A stretch of DNA of 39,115 nucleotides from positions 1 through 39,115 of the forward strand of contig JAJRYG010000088.1 of NCBI GenBank assembly GCA_024275915.1, given 5' to 3'. This document shows positions 9,495 through 19,051 of this stretch, piece after piece; the first letter of the stretch is position 1; the number at the start of each line of letters is the position of its first letter. The translations under genes and the position numbers were made by a program. This DNA comes from Gammaproteobacteria bacterium (GTDB taxonomy: Bacteria; Pseudomonadota; Gammaproteobacteria; UBA6429; Thiohalophilaceae). The notes under the pieces were generated by a model. That model ran no database searches. It was not told the DNA's origin and was given only the letters and a program-made list of their open reading frames with translations.

Positions 9495-9963
9495 GGGGAA
9501 CTTCGGTTTCTTCTGTACTGCCGGTTTCATTGGAAGCGCTGGCCTGGCTGTCACTCATGGCCCTGATTTCCTCTTCGGGATCAGGGGAGTATTCGGCATG
9601 GGCTTTACCAGTGTTGCCATCTTCATCGATACTGTCATCATGGCCCTGTTCATGGCTTGCTGTGTCCTCATCGGGAATGGCCTTGACCAGGTAGTCCTTG
9701 ACATCATCTTCCTCGAGACTGAACTTGTCAGTACTCATGATCTTCTTGATTTCATCCAGCCCGGCATTTTCTTCCAGGGCCTTTTTCAGCTCTTCCTGGC
9801 GCAATTCCAGATCGATGTCGTTTTTTACCTGGGAAATGAAGCGACGGGTGCGCCCCATCCACATGCCTGCCTTGCGCGCCACACCCGGCAACTTGTCGGG
9901 CCCGATTACCAGCAGGGCGACAATGGCAATGATGGTCAGTTCCCAGAAGCCGATGTCAAACAT
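9478..9963 (-). CDS. tatB: Sec-independent translocase subunit TatB
   Basis: The 161-residue protein begins [18 protein letters not shown], the canonical TatB start, with VIGPDKLP right after the single N-terminal membrane helix. An amphipathic helix follows ([21 protein letters not shown]), and then a long acidic tail rich in Asp and Glu. The frame extends upstream of 9963, but that ATG precedes the conserved start exactly. TatB cooperates with TatC in substrate recognition. The gene lies between tatA and tatC in the usual order. Confidence 0.95.
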   Translation of the reverse strand: MFDIGFWELTIIAIVALLVIGPDKLPGVARKAGMWMGRTRRFISQVKNDIDLELRQEELKKALEENAGLDEIKKIMSTDKFSLEEDDVKDYLVKAIPDEDTASHEQGHDDSIDEDGNTGKAHAEYSPDPEEEIRAMSDSQASASNETGSTEETEVPHDREK

Positions 9964-10120
9964 GTGGGCGGTGACGGTTGATGAGTGAGGTATGACGCGT
10001 TGAATCCGCGCATGGCCGGGCATTCAGGCTGTAGCATACTGCAGACATGGCATGTATTTTCATCATATTGAACAAGGCATCAGACAGGGCCGGAACAGCT
10101 CTGTCACGCATCCCTCTTGA

Positions 10121-10360
10121 TCAGTGCTTGTCCTCTTCCTTGATTTTGCTGGCTTCACCTTCGATGACTTCGCCTTCGCGTTTTTCCAGTTGCTCGGTTT
10201 CGCTGCCAGTGTCGGTTTTGCTTTCCTCTTCCTTGATGGCACTTTTGAAGCCTTTCACTGCGGTACCGAGATCCGAGCCGATATTGCGCAGGCGCTTGGC
10301 GCCAAACAGTAATAAAACAATCAGCAGAATGATAACCAGTTGCCAGATACTAAAACCCAT
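10121..10360 (-). CDS. tatA: Sec-independent translocase subunit TatA
   Basis: The 79-residue product ([20 protein letters not shown]) has the TatA N-terminal helix. The conserved Phe-Gly hinge and the amphipathic helix [20 protein letters not shown] follow, then a charged tail. TatA oligomers make the translocation pore. A GGAG ribosome binding site sits ahead of the ATG. It is separated by about 70 bases from hinT upstream and about 160 bases from tatB downstream, so the tat genes are less tightly packed than the his genes. The substrates in this window may include exported redox proteins, but no twin-arginine signal was seen here. Confidence 0.95.
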   Translation of the reverse strand: MGFSIWQLVIILLIVLLLFGAKRLRNIGSDLGTAVKGFKSAIKEEESKTDTGSETEQLEKREGEVIEGEASKIKEEDKH

Positions 10361-10430
10361 TTTCTTGCTCCACGTTTGTGTTGAATTCGTTGTCGATCAG
10401 GCCGGGCCTGATCCGTCTTGCCACTGCCGG

Positions 10431-10769
10431 CTACTGGAAGCCCGGCAGGCCCTTGCCACCGAGCAGGTGGATGTGCAGGTGAAAGATCAGCTGCCCACCG
10501 CCCTTGCCGGTGTTGATGATGGTGCGATAGCCTTCTGTCAGTCCCTGTTCGCTGGCCAGTTTCGGCAACAGGCGCATCATGTGTGCGATCAACTCGTCAT
10601 CGCCCTCGGTCAGCTCGTCGAGGCTGTCGATGTGCACCTTGGGGATCACCAGCAGGTGGACCTCGGCCTTGGGATTGATGTCCCGGAACACCAGCACCTG
10701 CTTGTCTTCGTAGACCTTGTCGGCCGGGATCTCGCCAGCAACGATCTTGCAGAACAGGCAATCACTCAT
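10431..10769 (-). CDS. hinT: HIT family purine nucleoside phosphoramidase HinT
   Basis: The 112-residue protein has the histidine triad HLHIHLLGG near its C-terminus, with the catalytic central His. The N-terminal zinc-site-like [19 protein letters not shown] is typical of bacterial HinT. It hydrolyses nucleoside phosphoramidates and adenylated lysine. The start overlaps the hisE stop by four bases (ATGA), so it is translated as part of the his unit. It is shared by many proteobacterial his-tat regions, and its place there has no known metabolic reason. Confidence 0.93.
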   Translation of the reverse strand: MSDCLFCKIVAGEIPADKVYEDKQVLVFRDINPKAEVHLLVIPKVHIDSLDELTEGDDELIAHMMRLLPKLASEQGLTEGYRTIINTGKGGGQLIFHLHIHLLGGKGLPGFQ

Positions 10770-11086
10770 GATGTACCCCGTCCGGCCTTTTCTTCAAGTC
10801 CGGAAAGCCCGAAACGGCGTTCCAGTTCCTGCAGCACATCCTCGGCACTAAGCCCCTGGTGTGCCAGCAGGACCATGCAATGAAACCATAAATCGGCGGT
10901 TTCATGGACAATCTTGGCCCTGTCTCCATCCTTGGCGGCCATCACGGTTTCGGTGGCCTCTTCACCGATCTTTTTCAGAATCGCATCCAGGCCCTTGCTG
11001 TACAGTTTGGCCACATAGGAGGACTCGGGAGCCGCCGTCTTGCGCTCCTCCAGTACCTTGGTCAGTTGTGCCAGTGTATCGTTCAT
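10766..11086 (-). CDS. hisE: Phosphoribosyl-ATP pyrophosphatase HisE
   Basis: HisE removes pyrophosphate from phosphoribosyl-ATP, the second step of histidine synthesis. The 106-residue protein shows the MazG-like metal-binding pattern [15 protein letters not shown] and then [15 protein letters not shown], whose Glu and Asp residues hold magnesium. It is a separate protein, not fused to HisI as in enterics. It begins three bases after the hisI stop and overlaps hinT by four bases. Confidence 0.95.
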   Translation of the reverse strand: MNDTLAQLTKVLEERKTAAPESSYVAKLYSKGLDAILKKIGEEATETVMAAKDGDRAKIVHETADLWFHCMVLLAHQGLSAEDVLQELERRFGLSGLEEKAGRGTS

Positions 11087-11089
11087 TCT

Positions 11090-11482
11090 TCAGCCCTTGC
11101 CATACATATCCTGGGGATTCTTCTTTACCGGCTCCACGGCCTGCCACTGGCCATCGTGCAGTTGCTTGTAGAAGCAGTTGTGACGGCCCGTGTGGCAGGC
11201 GATGCCGCCGATCTGCTCGACTTGCAGCAGGACGACGTCGTTGTCACAGTCCAGGCGGATGTCCTTGAGTACCTGGACATTGCCTGATTCCTCGCCCTTG
11301 CGCCACAGCCGCTGGCGCGAACGTGACCAGTAGATGGCCCGGCCTTCCTGCACCGTCAGGGCCAGGGCTTCCCGGTTCATCCAGGCCATCATCAGCACCT
11401 TGCCACTGCCGCTTTCCTGGGCGATGGCCGGCACCAGGCCGTCCTGGTCCCATTTTATGTCATCCAGCCAGCTGTCGGCCAT
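11090..11482 (-). CDS. hisI: Phosphoribosyl-AMP cyclohydrolase HisI
   Basis: HisI opens the purine ring of phosphoribosyl-AMP, the third step of histidine synthesis. The 130-residue monofunctional protein contains the conserved [28 protein letters not shown] and the metal-binding [13 protein letters not shown] with [13 protein letters not shown]. The cysteines in the last motif and the one in DCD fit the zinc ligands of the family. It lies between hisF (two bases) and hisE (three bases). Confidence 0.96.
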   Translation of the reverse strand: MADSWLDDIKWDQDGLVPAIAQESGSGKVLMMAWMNREALALTVQEGRAIYWSRSRQRLWRKGEESGNVQVLKDIRLDCDNDVVLLQVEQIGGIACHTGRHNCFYKQLHDGQWQAVEPVKKNPQDMYGKG

Positions 11483-11484
11483 GA

Positions 11485-12258
11485 CTAGAGCCGAACCTCG
11501 ATACCGTTGGCGGCCATCTTGCGCTTGGCCTCCTCGATGGTGTATTCGGCAAAATGGAAAATGCTCGCTGCCAGCACGGCATCGGCCTTGCCCTGCCGGA
11601 TGCCATCCACCAGGTGGTCCAGGTTGCCGACACCACCGGAGGCAATAACCGGCACCGGTACGGCCTCACTGATGGCGCGGGTCAGTTCCAGGTAGAAGCC
11701 AATCCTGGTGCCGTCCCGGTCCATGCTGGTCAGCAGGATCTCACCGGCACCGTAGTCGACCATTTTCTTCGCCCATTCCACCGCATCGATACCGGTGGGC
11801 TTGCGCCCGCCGTGGGTGAAGATCTCCCATTTCGGTGGCTCACCCTCGGCACTGACGCGTTTGGCATCGATGGCCACGACGATGCACTGGGAGCCGAATT
11901 TCTGCGCCGCCTCGCGGACGAATTCGGGATTGAACACGGCGGCGGTGTTGATGGCCACCTTGTCGGCGCCGGCATTGAGCATGCGGCGGATGTCCTCGAC
12001 CTTGCGGATACCTCCACCCACGGTCAAGGGGATGAATACCTGGCCGGCCACTTCCTCCACCACATGCACCATGGTTTCCCGGTCGTCGGAACTGGCGGTG
12101 ATGTCGAGGAAGGTCAGCTCGTCGGCGCCCTGCTCGTCATAGCGCCGCGCCACTTCCACCGGATCCCCGGCATCGCGGATGTCGACGAACTGCACGCCCT
12201 TGACCACGCGACCGTTGTCCACGTCCAGACAGGGAATGATGCGTTTGGCGAGAGTCAT
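11485..12258 (-). CDS. hisF: Imidazole glycerol phosphate synthase subunit HisF
   Basis: HisF is the cyclase half of the HisF-HisH synthase that makes imidazole glycerol phosphate and AICAR. The 257-residue beta/alpha barrel has [18 protein letters not shown] at the start, with the catalytic Asp, and VVAIDAKR carrying the second catalytic Asp at about residue 130. Phosphate-binding TVGGGIR and ASGGVGN are present. Length matches the family. About 106 bases with inverted repeats separate it from hisA. Confidence 0.97.
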   Translation of the reverse strand: MTLAKRIIPCLDVDNGRVVKGVQFVDIRDAGDPVEVARRYDEQGADELTFLDITASSDDRETMVHVVEEVAGQVFIPLTVGGGIRKVEDIRRMLNAGADKVAINTAAVFNPEFVREAAQKFGSQCIVVAIDAKRVSAEGEPPKWEIFTHGGRKPTGIDAVEWAKKMVDYGAGEILLTSMDRDGTRIGFYLELTRAISEAVPVPVIASGGVGNLDHLVDGIRQGKADAVLAASIFHFAEYTIEEAKRKMAANGIEVRL

Positions 12259-12261
12259 GTC

Positions 12262-12362
12262 AAATTCAGATTAAAGATACAAGGGAAAAGAGAAAGGCTG
12301 GAAACAGCCGAATCGGCCCACGGCCGATTCACCGGGACTTGCATCTCGTATCCTGTGTCTTT
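12262..12362. repeat. Palindromic spacer between hisA and hisF
   Basis: The otherwise compact his unit has a roughly 106-base gap here. It contains an inner stem GAATCGGCC / GGCCGATTC around a short loop (near 12309-12329). It is flanked by an imperfect outer pair, AAAGATACAAGG and CCTGTGTCTTT. The CTTGCATCTCGTATCC part resembles the repeat at 225-270. It may be an inserted small repeat or an mRNA-processing or pausing hairpin. Confidence 0.5.
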
Positions 12363-12364
12363 CA

Positions 12365-13104
12365 TCAGTTTTCATCCAGTTCATCTGCCAGCCTCTGCCC
12401 CTCGGCAAAATCCAGCGTGCCTTCATAAATGGCGCGGCCGGTGATGGCGCCCATGATACCTTCGTCGGCGACCTTGCACAGGGCGCGGATGTCGCCGAGG
12501 TTGGTGATGCCGCCGGAGGCGATCACGGGGGTATTGATGGATTGTGCCAGTTTCACGGTGGAGTCCACATTGACCCCGGTCATCATGCCGTCACGGCCGA
12601 TATCCGTGTAGACGATGGCGGCGACACCATCCTGCTCGAAATGCTGTGCCATGTCGATGACATCATGGCGGGAAATCTTCGACCAGCCTTCCACTGCCAC
12701 CTTGCCATCGCGGGCATCGAGGCCGACGATGATGTGACCGGGAAATTCCAGGCACACGTCCTTGACGAAATGGGGCGCACTCACGGCCTTGCTGCCGATG
12801 ATCACATACTGCACCCCGGCATCGAGGTAGGTTTCGATGGTCTCTTCGTCGCGGATACCGCCACCGATCTGGATGGGCAACTCGGGCCAGGCCTCGGCAA
12901 TGGCATGCACCACCTCGGCGTTGACCGGCTTGCCTTCAAAGGCGCCATTGAGATCGACGATGTGCAGGCGCCGCGCGCCGGCCTCGACCCACTGGCCAGC
13001 CATGGCCACGGGATCATCGGAAAACACGGTTTCGTCTTCCATGCGCCCCTGGCGCAGTCGTACACATTTCCATCCTTGAGATCAATGGCGGGAATCAACA
13101 ACAT
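12365..13104 (-). pseudogene. hisA: HisA isomerase, frameshifted near the start
   Basis: HisA isomerises ProFAR to PRFAR, the fourth step of histidine synthesis. The start [13 protein letters not shown] (ATG at 13104) is in one frame. The rest ([19 protein letters not shown] through to LADELDEN) is in another and includes the barrel motifs [12 protein letters not shown] and [11 protein letters not shown]. Adding one base in the AAA run at 13067-13069 restores the expected [14 protein letters not shown]. Everything else is intact at family length, and all neighbouring his genes are whole. A missed A in a short homopolymer, as a sequence error, is therefore more likely than true loss. It lies 16 bases after hisH. 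Confidence 0.9.
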
Positions 13105-13120
13105 GGTCTGTTTCTCTGGC

Positions 13121-13777
13121 TCAGGTTGGGGATGTTCCATCCCAGTTCAAAAAGTTTTCATAAAGTTTCAAGCCGTCGTGCTGGCTCTTTTCCGGATGAA
13201 ATTGTACGGCAAAAACATTGTTACGGGTGACCGCAACGGTAAATGGAAAACCATACTCACTGGTGGCGGCAATGACCTCGGGCCCGGCCGGCTCCACATA
13301 ATAACTGTGGACAAAATAAAAGCGGGCATCCTGGGGAATACCCCGCCAGAGCGGATGATCCATGGTCTGGTGTACCTGGTTCCAGCCCATGTGCGGAATC
13401 TTCAGTCGCTCCCCGGTTTTGCCATCGGTGAGTTCACTGCCGAAATACTGCACCTTGCCGGGCAGGATTCCCAGGCAATCGACACCCTCGTTCTCGGCAC
13501 TCCAGTCCATCATGGCCTGCATGCCGACACAGACGCCCAGCAAGGGCGTGCCCGATTCGGCCACCTGGTGCACCACCTTGTCCAGGCCGAGGCGGCTGAT
13601 TTCGGCCATGCAGTCACGCATGGCGCCGACACCAGGCAGCACCACGTGGTCCGCCGTGAGTATGTGGCCGGCATCGGCGGTAACCTGTACCTCGACGCCG
13701 TGGCCAACCTTTTCCAGTGCCTTGGCGACCGAGTGCAGGTTGCCCATACCGTAATCGATGACTGCGACCGTGCTCAT
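13121..13777 (-). CDS. hisH: Imidazole glycerol phosphate synthase glutaminase subunit HisH
   Basis: HisH releases ammonia from glutamine and passes it to HisF. The 218-residue class I glutamine amidotransferase has its nucleophilic Cys in [13 protein letters not shown] and its His-Glu pair in [11 protein letters not shown]. The N-terminal [17 protein letters not shown] and the PGVGAM oxyanion strand are typical. About 170 non-coding bases separate it from hisB, and hisA follows closely. Confidence 0.97.
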   Translation of the reverse strand: MSTVAVIDYGMGNLHSVAKALEKVGHGVEVQVTADAGHILTADHVVLPGVGAMRDCMAEISRLGLDKVVHQVAESGTPLLGVCVGMQAMMDWSAENEGVDCLGILPGKVQYFGSELTDGKTGERLKIPHMGWNQVHQTMDHPLWRGIPQDARFYFVHSYYVEPAGPEVIAATSEYGFPFTVAVTRNNVFAVQFHPEKSQHDGLKLYENFLNWDGTSPT

Positions 13778-13949
13778 GAAAAACGTTCTGATTTTATCAA
13801 TGGAAGATGGGTTCTGGTTGTGTGTCTGTGTGTTGTTTCAGTTTGATTTGCAGGTAAGTTCAGCCGCTGAAATCATCTGTCCGTGCCCGGATTCTACACG
13901 AAGGGGCGCGACAATTTCGAGTCGAATCTCGTTCACCCGTCCTTGCCGC

Positions 13950-14543
13950 TTACAGGCTGCCCTTGGTCGATGGCATGGTGCCCTGCATACGCGGGTCCGC
14001 CTCCAGCGCCATGCGCAGGGCCCGGCCAAAGGCCTTGAAAATGGTTTCTGCCACATGGTGGGCATTGCGACCGCGCAGGGCATCCACATGCAGGGTCACA
14101 CGGGCATGATTGACGAAGCCCTGGAAAAACTCGAAAAACAGGTCGACATCGAAGCCGCCAATGCTGGCACGGGGGAAATCCACACCGAACTCCAGCCCCG
14201 GACGGCCGGAAAAGTCGATGACCACCCGGGACAGGGCCTCGTCGAGCGGGACGTAGGCGTGGCCATAACTACGGATGCCCTTCTTGTCACCCACCGCCGA
14301 GGCAAATGCCTGGCCCAGGGTGATGCCGATGTCTTCCACCGTGTGGTGGGCATCGATGTGCAGATCCCCCTCGGCCTGAATCCACAGGTCGATGAGGCCG
14401 TGACGGGCCACCTGATCGAGCATGTGCTCCAGAAATGGCACACCGGTATTGAAATCACTGCGGCCACTGCCGTCGATGTTGACCGTCACTTCGATGCGGG
14501 TTTCCAGCGTGTCGCGTTTGACCGTGGCGCTGCGTTCGCCCAT
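13950..14543 (-). CDS. hisB: Imidazoleglycerol-phosphate dehydratase HisB
   Basis: The 197-residue protein is the stand-alone dehydratase, without the histidinol-phosphatase domain found fused in enterics. The manganese-binding motifs are [23 protein letters not shown] and later [16 protein letters not shown] chose the ATG at 14543 ([12 protein letters not shown]), because it matches the family start; the frame opens 45 bases further upstream. It is the first gene of the minus-strand unit and is divergent from fnr. Confidence 0.96.
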   Translation of the reverse strand: MGERSATVKRDTLETRIEVTVNIDGSGRSDFNTGVPFLEHMLDQVARHGLIDLWIQAEGDLHIDAHHTVEDIGITLGQAFASAVGDKKGIRSYGHAYVPLDEALSRVVIDFSGRPGLEFGVDFPRASIGGFDVDLFFEFFQGFVNHARVTLHVDALRGRNAHHVAETIFKAFGRALRMALEADPRMQGTMPSTKGSL

Positions 14544-14600
14544 TTGAGACTCCAGATAAATTAAACATGCCGGCATCTTGACCGACAAATCATGATGAGT

Positions 14601-14630
14601 ACGGAGGATACCTTATATTTAATACTCCGT
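14601..14630. promoter_or_regulatory. Inverted repeat upstream of hisB
   Basis: ACGGAG at 14601-14606 and CTCCGT at 14625-14630 form a perfect inverted pair around an AT-rich core. On the minus strand that core contains TATAAG, a possible -10 element for hisB. It lies 57 bases upstream of the hisB start. It could be an operator or a leader hairpin; no his attenuator with a histidine-rich leader peptide is seen. Confidence 0.4.
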
Positions 14631-14706
14631 TAACTTTTGTATGCGGATTTTACAGGCATATTCTCGGAATTTGCGCCATTTTATGGCAAACTGGCAAATC
14701 AGGACA

Positions 14707-14720
14707 TTGATTGTGGTCAA
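14707..14720 (+). promoter_or_regulatory. Fnr box upstream of fnr
   Basis: TTGAT-TGTG-GTCAA differs from the Fnr consensus TTGATNNNNATCAA at one base. It sits about 120 bases before the fnr start codon, in the hisB-fnr divergent region. This position is consistent with autoregulation of fnr, although it could also act on hisB. The Fnr-type recognition helix encoded downstream fits this site. Confidence 0.75.
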
Positions 14721-14834
14721 TATTTTTTAGTATTTTATATCTTGTCTAAATTTTTTCGAGTATATTTAACCTGTTGTCTGTCGTTTGTGACATGCGATAC
14801 TTAGCCGACCCGATGTAGTCCAAGATGGTGAAAC

Positions 14835-15611
14835 ATGCCCCCTGAACCGATTGTCAAACTCGACGAGTTACGCAACAACTGCAAGAAATGCAGCCTGTAC
14901 CAACTCTGCCTCCCCATGGGACTGGAAGAAGGTGATCTCACCAAGCTGGATGACATCATCCAGCGCCGTCGACCGGTGGAAAAGGGGGAATACCTCTACC
15001 GCATGGGAGAAACCTTCACCTCCGTGTACGCGATTCGTGCCGGCTCACTGAAATCCTTCACCAGCAACCATGAAGGCCACGAACAGGTACTCGGTTTTCA
15101 CCTGCCTGGCGAACTGCTGGGCATGGATGCCATCAGCCGCCAGGTCCATACCTGCTCGGCCCAGGCCCTGGAAACCGTCAGTGTCTGCGAGATCCCCTTC
15201 GACCGGCTCGAATCCCTGAGCCAGAAGATCCCCGGCCTGCAGCACCACCTGTTCAAGCTGATGAGCGAGGAAATCCAGCACGATCACTGCCACCTGACCG
15301 TACTGGCCAAGTCCACCGTGGAAAGCCGCCTGGCCAGTTTCCTGGTCCAGTTGTCCGACCGCTACAAGGCGCGGGGCTATTCCACCGTGGAATTCAACCT
15401 GAGCATGTCCCGTAACGATATCGCCAACCTGCTGGGCATGGCGGTGGAAACCATCAGCCGCCTGTTTACCCAGTTTCAGGAGCAGGGCCTGCTGCAAGTG
15501 GAACGCAAGCATGTGCATATTCTCCAGCTCGAGCAATTGCAGACCCTGGCCAACAATTGTGGCATCGAGATATCCGAGAACACCGATAACTCACAGCAAT
15601 CATCTTCGTAG
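14835..15611 (+). CDS. fnr: Fnr/Anr-type oxygen-sensing transcription regulator
   Basis: This 258-residue Crp/Fnr regulator has the four cysteines needed for a 4Fe-4S oxygen-sensing cluster: C16, C19 and C25 in NCKKCSLYQLC, and C118 in VCEIPFDRL, equivalent to E. coli C122. The cyclic-nucleotide-like domain fills the middle. The helix-turn-helix (NDIANLLGMAVETISRLF) has the E..SR recognition pattern that reads TTGAT. It probably switches on the cbb3 operon when oxygen is low, since a perfect Fnr box lies directly before ccoN. The ribosome binding site is weak. Confidence 0.95.
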   Translation: MPPEPIVKLDELRNNCKKCSLYQLCLPMGLEEGDLTKLDDIIQRRRPVEKGEYLYRMGETFTSVYAIRAGSLKSFTSNHEGHEQVLGFHLPGELLGMDAISRQVHTCSAQALETVSVCEIPFDRLESLSQKIPGLQHHLFKLMSEEIQHDHCHLTVLAKSTVESRLASFLVQLSDRYKARGYSTVEFNLSMSRNDIANLLGMAVETISRLFTQFQEQGLLQVERKHVHILQLEQLQTLANNCGIEISENTDNSQQSSS

Positions 15612-15707
15612 CCCCGCTTCCCCTCATCCCGGCCCTGCCTGTGGCAAGGCCGCAGATCCGGTTTTCACTCACCCTGCTCACAGCGAACCCCGCCGGGGGG
15701 GGCATTG

Positions 15708-15743
15708 TGCCTGCCAAATATGTCAGGCAATTTTCGTATTTTT
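15708..15743 (+). terminator. Possible terminator after fnr
   Basis: TGCCTG (15708-15713) and CAGGCA (15724-15729) form a 6-bp stem with a 10-base loop, followed by a T-rich stretch ATTTTCGTATTTTT. It lies about 100 bases after the fnr stop and before the ccoN Fnr box, so it would isolate the two units. The stem is short. Confidence 0.5.
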
Positions 15744-15801
15744 GAAAGTTCCCTCACCAAAGTGCAAATTCGTCCTATCCTCTACTAAAGTGTCCAGTAA
15801 C

Positions 15802-15815
15802 TTGATCCAGATCAA
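15802..15815 (+). promoter_or_regulatory. Fnr box of the ccoNOQP operon
   Basis: TTGATCCAGATCAA is a perfect match to the Fnr consensus, centred about 90 bases before the ccoN start. If it acts at the usual -41.5 position, transcription would begin near 15850. It predicts low-oxygen activation of the high-affinity oxidase. Confidence 0.88.
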
Positions 15816-15897
15816 TCGCTGGCCACAACAATCTGGATATCGTCTAAAAATTCCGGGGTTCGCCCCATCGTTTACCACCAACTCCTGAAGGAAGCTT

Positions 15898-17313
15898 ATG
15901 GAAACTGCAAATACCTACAACTATAAGGTAGTTCGCCAGTTTGCTGTGATGACCATCGTCTGGGGGATCGTCGGCATGACCGTCGGTGTCCTCATCGCAG
16001 CGCAGCTGGTGTGGCCTGAGTTAAACTTTGATACCCCCTGGCTGACCTACAGCCGCCTGCGACCCCTGCACACCAATGCGGTGATCTTCGCCTTCGGCGG
16101 TTCGGCCCTGTTTGCCACTTCCTATTATGTGGTACAGCGCACCTGTCAGACCCGCCTGTTCTCCGACCGTCTGGCGGCCTTTACCTTCTGGGGCTGGACC
16201 TTGGTGATCCTGCTGGCGGCCGTCAGCCTGCCGCTGGGCATCACCACGTCCAAGGAATACGCCGAGCTGGAATGGCCCATCGACCTGCTCATCGCGGTGG
16301 TCTGGGTCTCCTATGCGGTGGTGTTCTTCGGCACCATCATGAAGCGCAAGGTCAAGCACATCTACGTGGCCAACTGGTTCTATGGTGCTTTCATCCTCAC
16401 CGTTGCCGTGCTGCACATCGTCAACAGCATGGCCCTGCCGGTGAGCCTGACCAAGTCCTACTCCCTGTATCCCGGCGCCATCGATGCCATGGTGCAGTGG
16501 TGGTATGGGCATAACGCCGTGGGCTTCTTCCTCACCGCCGGCTTCCTGGGCATGATGTACTACTTCATTCCCAAGCAGGCCGAGCGGCCGGTGTATTCCT
16601 ACCGCCTGTCGGTGGTGCATTTCTGGGCCCTGATCTCCACCTACATGTGGGCCGGCCCCCATCATCTGCACTACACCGCCCTGCCCGACTGGGCCCAGTC
16701 ACTGGGCATGGTGTTCTCGCTGATCCTGCTGGCACCCTCCTGGGGCGGCATGATCAACGGCATGATGACCCTCTCGGGGGCCTGGCACAAACTGCGCACC
16801 GACCCGATTCTCAAGTTCCTCGTCGTTTCCCTGTCCTTCTACGGCATGTCCACCTTCGAAGGCCCGATGATGGCCATCAAGACCGTCAACGCCCTGTCCC
16901 ATTACACCGACTGGACCATCGGCCACGTGCATTCCGGTGCGCTGGGCTGGGTAGCCCTGGTCTCCATTGGCTCCATCTACTTCCTGATCCCGAAACTGTT
17001 CGGCAAGGAGCAGATGTACTCGGTGAAACTCATCGATACCCATTTCTGGATCGCCACCGTGGGCATCGTCCTGTATATCGTCTCCATGTGGATTGCCGGT
17101 ATCATGCAGGGCCTGATGTGGCGCGCGGTCAATGACGACGGTACCCTGACCTACAGCTTCGTCGAAAGCCTCAAGGCCATGTACCCCTATTACACGGTTC
17201 GCTTCATCGGTGGTCTGCTGTTCCTGTCGGGCATGTTCATCATGGCCTACAACGCCTTCAAGACCATCAGTGGCGCCACCCCTGCCACCCAACCTGCCAC
17301 GCAGACGGCTTAA
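15898..17313 (+). CDS. ccoN: cbb3-type cytochrome c oxidase subunit I (CcoN)
   Basis: CcoN is the catalytic core of the high-affinity cbb3 oxidase in the inner membrane. The 471-residue protein carries all the metal ligands. H58 (RPLHTNAV) and H345 fit the low-spin haem b. H205 (YGHNAVGF), H255 and H256 (AGPHHLHY) fit CuB, and H343 (HVHSGALGW) fits haem b3. Y249 fits the cross-linked tyrosine. All are offset by two from the Pseudomonas stutzeri numbering. A GAAGGAAG ribosome binding site precedes the ATG. It heads the ccoNOQP operon. Confidence 0.98.
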   Translation: METANTYNYKVVRQFAVMTIVWGIVGMTVGVLIAAQLVWPELNFDTPWLTYSRLRPLHTNAVIFAFGGSALFATSYYVVQRTCQTRLFSDRLAAFTFWGWTLVILLAAVSLPLGITTSKEYAELEWPIDLLIAVVWVSYAVVFFGTIMKRKVKHIYVANWFYGAFILTVAVLHIVNSMALPVSLTKSYSLYPGAIDAMVQWWYGHNAVGFFLTAGFLGMMYYFIPKQAERPVYSYRLSVVHFWALISTYMWAGPHHLHYTALPDWAQSLGMVFSLILLAPSWGGMINGMMTLSGAWHKLRTDPILKFLVVSLSFYGMSTFEGPMMAIKTVNALSHYTDWTIGHVHSGALGWVALVSIGSIYFLIPKLFGKEQMYSVKLIDTHFWIATVGIVLYIVSMWIAGIMQGLMWRAVNDDGTLTYSFVESLKAMYPYYTVRFIGGLLFLSGMFIMAYNAFKTISGATPATQPATQTA

Positions 17314-17328
17314 AGGAGGAGGATTATC

Positions 17329-17958
17329 ATGAGTCATGAAGTCGTCGAAAAAAATATTGGTCTGATGATCATCCTGATCATCGTGGTGATCAGTTTTGGT
17401 GGCCTGGTGGAAATCGTTCCGCTGTTCTTCATGAAGGACACCACCCAGCCGGTCAAGGGTGTCGAACCCTACTCGGCCCTGCGTCTGGAAGGCCGGGACA
17501 TCTATGTACGGGAAGGCTGTTATGTCTGCCATTCACAGATGATCCGTCCGTTCCGCGCCGAGACCGAACGTTACGGTCATTATTCGGTGGCCGGGGAATC
17601 GGTCTACGACCACCCCTTCCAATGGGGCTCCAAGCGCACCGGACCCGATCTGGCACGGGTGGGTGGTCGTTATTCCGATGACTGGCACCGGGTGCATCTG
17701 ATCAACCCCCGTGATGTGGTGCCCGAATCCAACATGCCCGGCTTCCCCTGGCTGGCTGAGAACAAGCTGGATGGCGCGCTCACGGCCGACAAGATGAAAG
17801 TCATGAACACCCTGATCAGCGCCACCTGCAACGGCTGCAAGACCTATACAGCCGAAGAAATGGCCAGGGCAGGTGACGAAGTGAAGGGCAAGACCGAGCT
17901 CGAGGCATTGATTGCCTATCTGCAGGGTCTTGGCACAGCAATTCAGACGCGGAGGTAA
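17329..17958 (+). CDS. ccoO: cbb3-type oxidase monohaem subunit CcoO
   Basis: CcoO is the membrane-anchored mono-haem cytochrome c that passes electrons to CcoN. The 209-residue protein has one N-terminal membrane helix (about 10-34) and a CYVCH haem site at residues 64-68, in the typical [13 protein letters not shown] context. The Met ligand is expected in [10 protein letters not shown]. An AGGAGGA ribosome binding site lies in the 15 bases after ccoN. Confidence 0.97.
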   Translation: MSHEVVEKNIGLMIILIIVVISFGGLVEIVPLFFMKDTTQPVKGVEPYSALRLEGRDIYVREGCYVCHSQMIRPFRAETERYGHYSVAGESVYDHPFQWGSKRTGPDLARVGGRYSDDWHRVHLINPRDVVPESNMPGFPWLAENKLDGALTADKMKVMNTLISATCNGCKTYTAEEMARAGDEVKGKTELEALIAYLQGLGTAIQTRR

Positions 17959-17963
17959 CCACC

Positions 17964-18143
17964 ATGGATTTAAATGATATTCGTAGCTGGTATACCGTGG
18001 TGCTTTTTGTCGTCTTCATCGGTATCTGGGCCTGGGCCTGGAGCAGCAAACGCAAGCGTGATTTCACCGAAGCCGCCAATCTGCCACTGAATGAACCGGA
18101 GTTTCCGCGTACCGAAAAAATGAAGGAGACCGAACATGAGTAA
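17964..18143 (+). CDS. ccoQ: cbb3-type oxidase subunit CcoQ
   Basis: This small 59-residue protein begins MDLNDIRSWYTVVLFVVFIG, has one membrane helix and then a polar tail (SSKRKRDFTEAANLPLNE). This is the CcoQ/FixQ pattern. It sits between ccoO and ccoP, as expected, with a GGAGG ribosome binding site ahead of it. Its last codons overlap the start of ccoP by eight bases. CcoQ stabilises the oxidase complex. Confidence 0.9.
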   Translation: MDLNDIRSWYTVVLFVVFIGIWAWAWSSKRKRDFTEAANLPLNEPEFPRTEKMKETEHE

Positions 18144-19026
18144 TTTCTGGAGCTGGTGGATCATCGTGATCTCGGTAGGCAACATCGTTGCCTGTTACTG
18201 GCTGATCAAGTGGGCCGGCAAGAAGCGCGCAGGGGAGGCGGCGGCCGGTGAAGTGACCGGCCATGCCTGGGACGAGGGAACCCTGGAGGAGTTCAACAAC
18301 CCCATGCCACGCTGGTGGTTGTGGATGTTCTACGCCACCATTCTGTTCGCCTTTGCCTATCTGGCGCTGTATCCCGGCCTGGGTAACTGGAAAGGCACGC
18401 TGGGCTGGACTTCGACCGGCCAGTACGATGCCGAAATCAAAAAGGCCGATGCGGAATACAAGCCAATATTTGCCGCCTTTGCACAGGTTCCGGTTGACCA
18501 GCTGGCCAGTGTTCCCAAGGCTGTCAAGGTTGGCCAGCGGCTGTTCCTCAACTACTGTGCCACCTGTCATGGTTCCGATGCCGGTGGCGCCAGGGGCTTC
18601 CCCAACCTCACCGATGGTGACTGGTTGTACGGTGGCGATGCCGAGACCATCAAGCTGACCATTCTCGATGGCCGCAATGGCGTCATGCCACCCTGGAAAG
18701 ATGCCCTGGGTGAACAGGGCATCAACGAAGTCACCCAGTATGTACTCAGTCTCAGTGGCCGCAAGCATGACGCGGCCCTGGCCAGTGCCGGCAAGACCCG
18801 CTTCGATACCATGTGCATGGCCTGTCACGGCATGGATGGCAAGGGCAACAAGGCCCTCGGTGCTCCGAATCTGACTGACAACGTCTGGCTATACGGTGGC
18901 TCCGAAGGGGTGATCAAAAAGACCATCAGTGAAGGTCGCAATGGCCACATGCCGGCTCACCGCAACTTCCTGGGTGAAGACAAGGTGCATGTACTGGCCG
19001 CCTATATCTACAGCCTGAGCAACTGA
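18136..19026 (+). CDS. ccoP: cbb3-type oxidase dihaem subunit CcoP
   Basis: The 296-residue protein has two N-terminal membrane helices (about 5-25 and 60-79), so it is the long form of CcoP. Two cytochrome c domains follow, with haem sites CATCH at 141-145 and CMACH at 227-231. Met ligands are likely in NGVMPPW and NGHMPAH. It is the electron entry subunit of the oxidase and ends the operon just before a terminator. Confidence 0.97.
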   Translation: MSNFWSWWIIVISVGNIVACYWLIKWAGKKRAGEAAAGEVTGHAWDEGTLEEFNNPMPRWWLWMFYATILFAFAYLALYPGLGNWKGTLGWTSTGQYDAEIKKADAEYKPIFAAFAQVPVDQLASVPKAVKVGQRLFLNYCATCHGSDAGGARGFPNLTDGDWLYGGDAETIKLTILDGRNGVMPPWKDALGEQGINEVTQYVLSLSGRKHDAALASAGKTRFDTMCMACHGMDGKGNKALGAPNLTDNVWLYGGSEGVIKKTISEGRNGHMPAHRNFLGEDKVHVLAAYIYSLSN

Positions 19027-19051
19027 GGCCCTGCTGTAGCATAAGCCAAAC

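Noticed and set aside
12542-13846. Long plus-strand frame opposite hisA and hisH.
   Set aside because: Antisense shadow; both hisA and hisH are recognisable on the other strand with active-site motifs.
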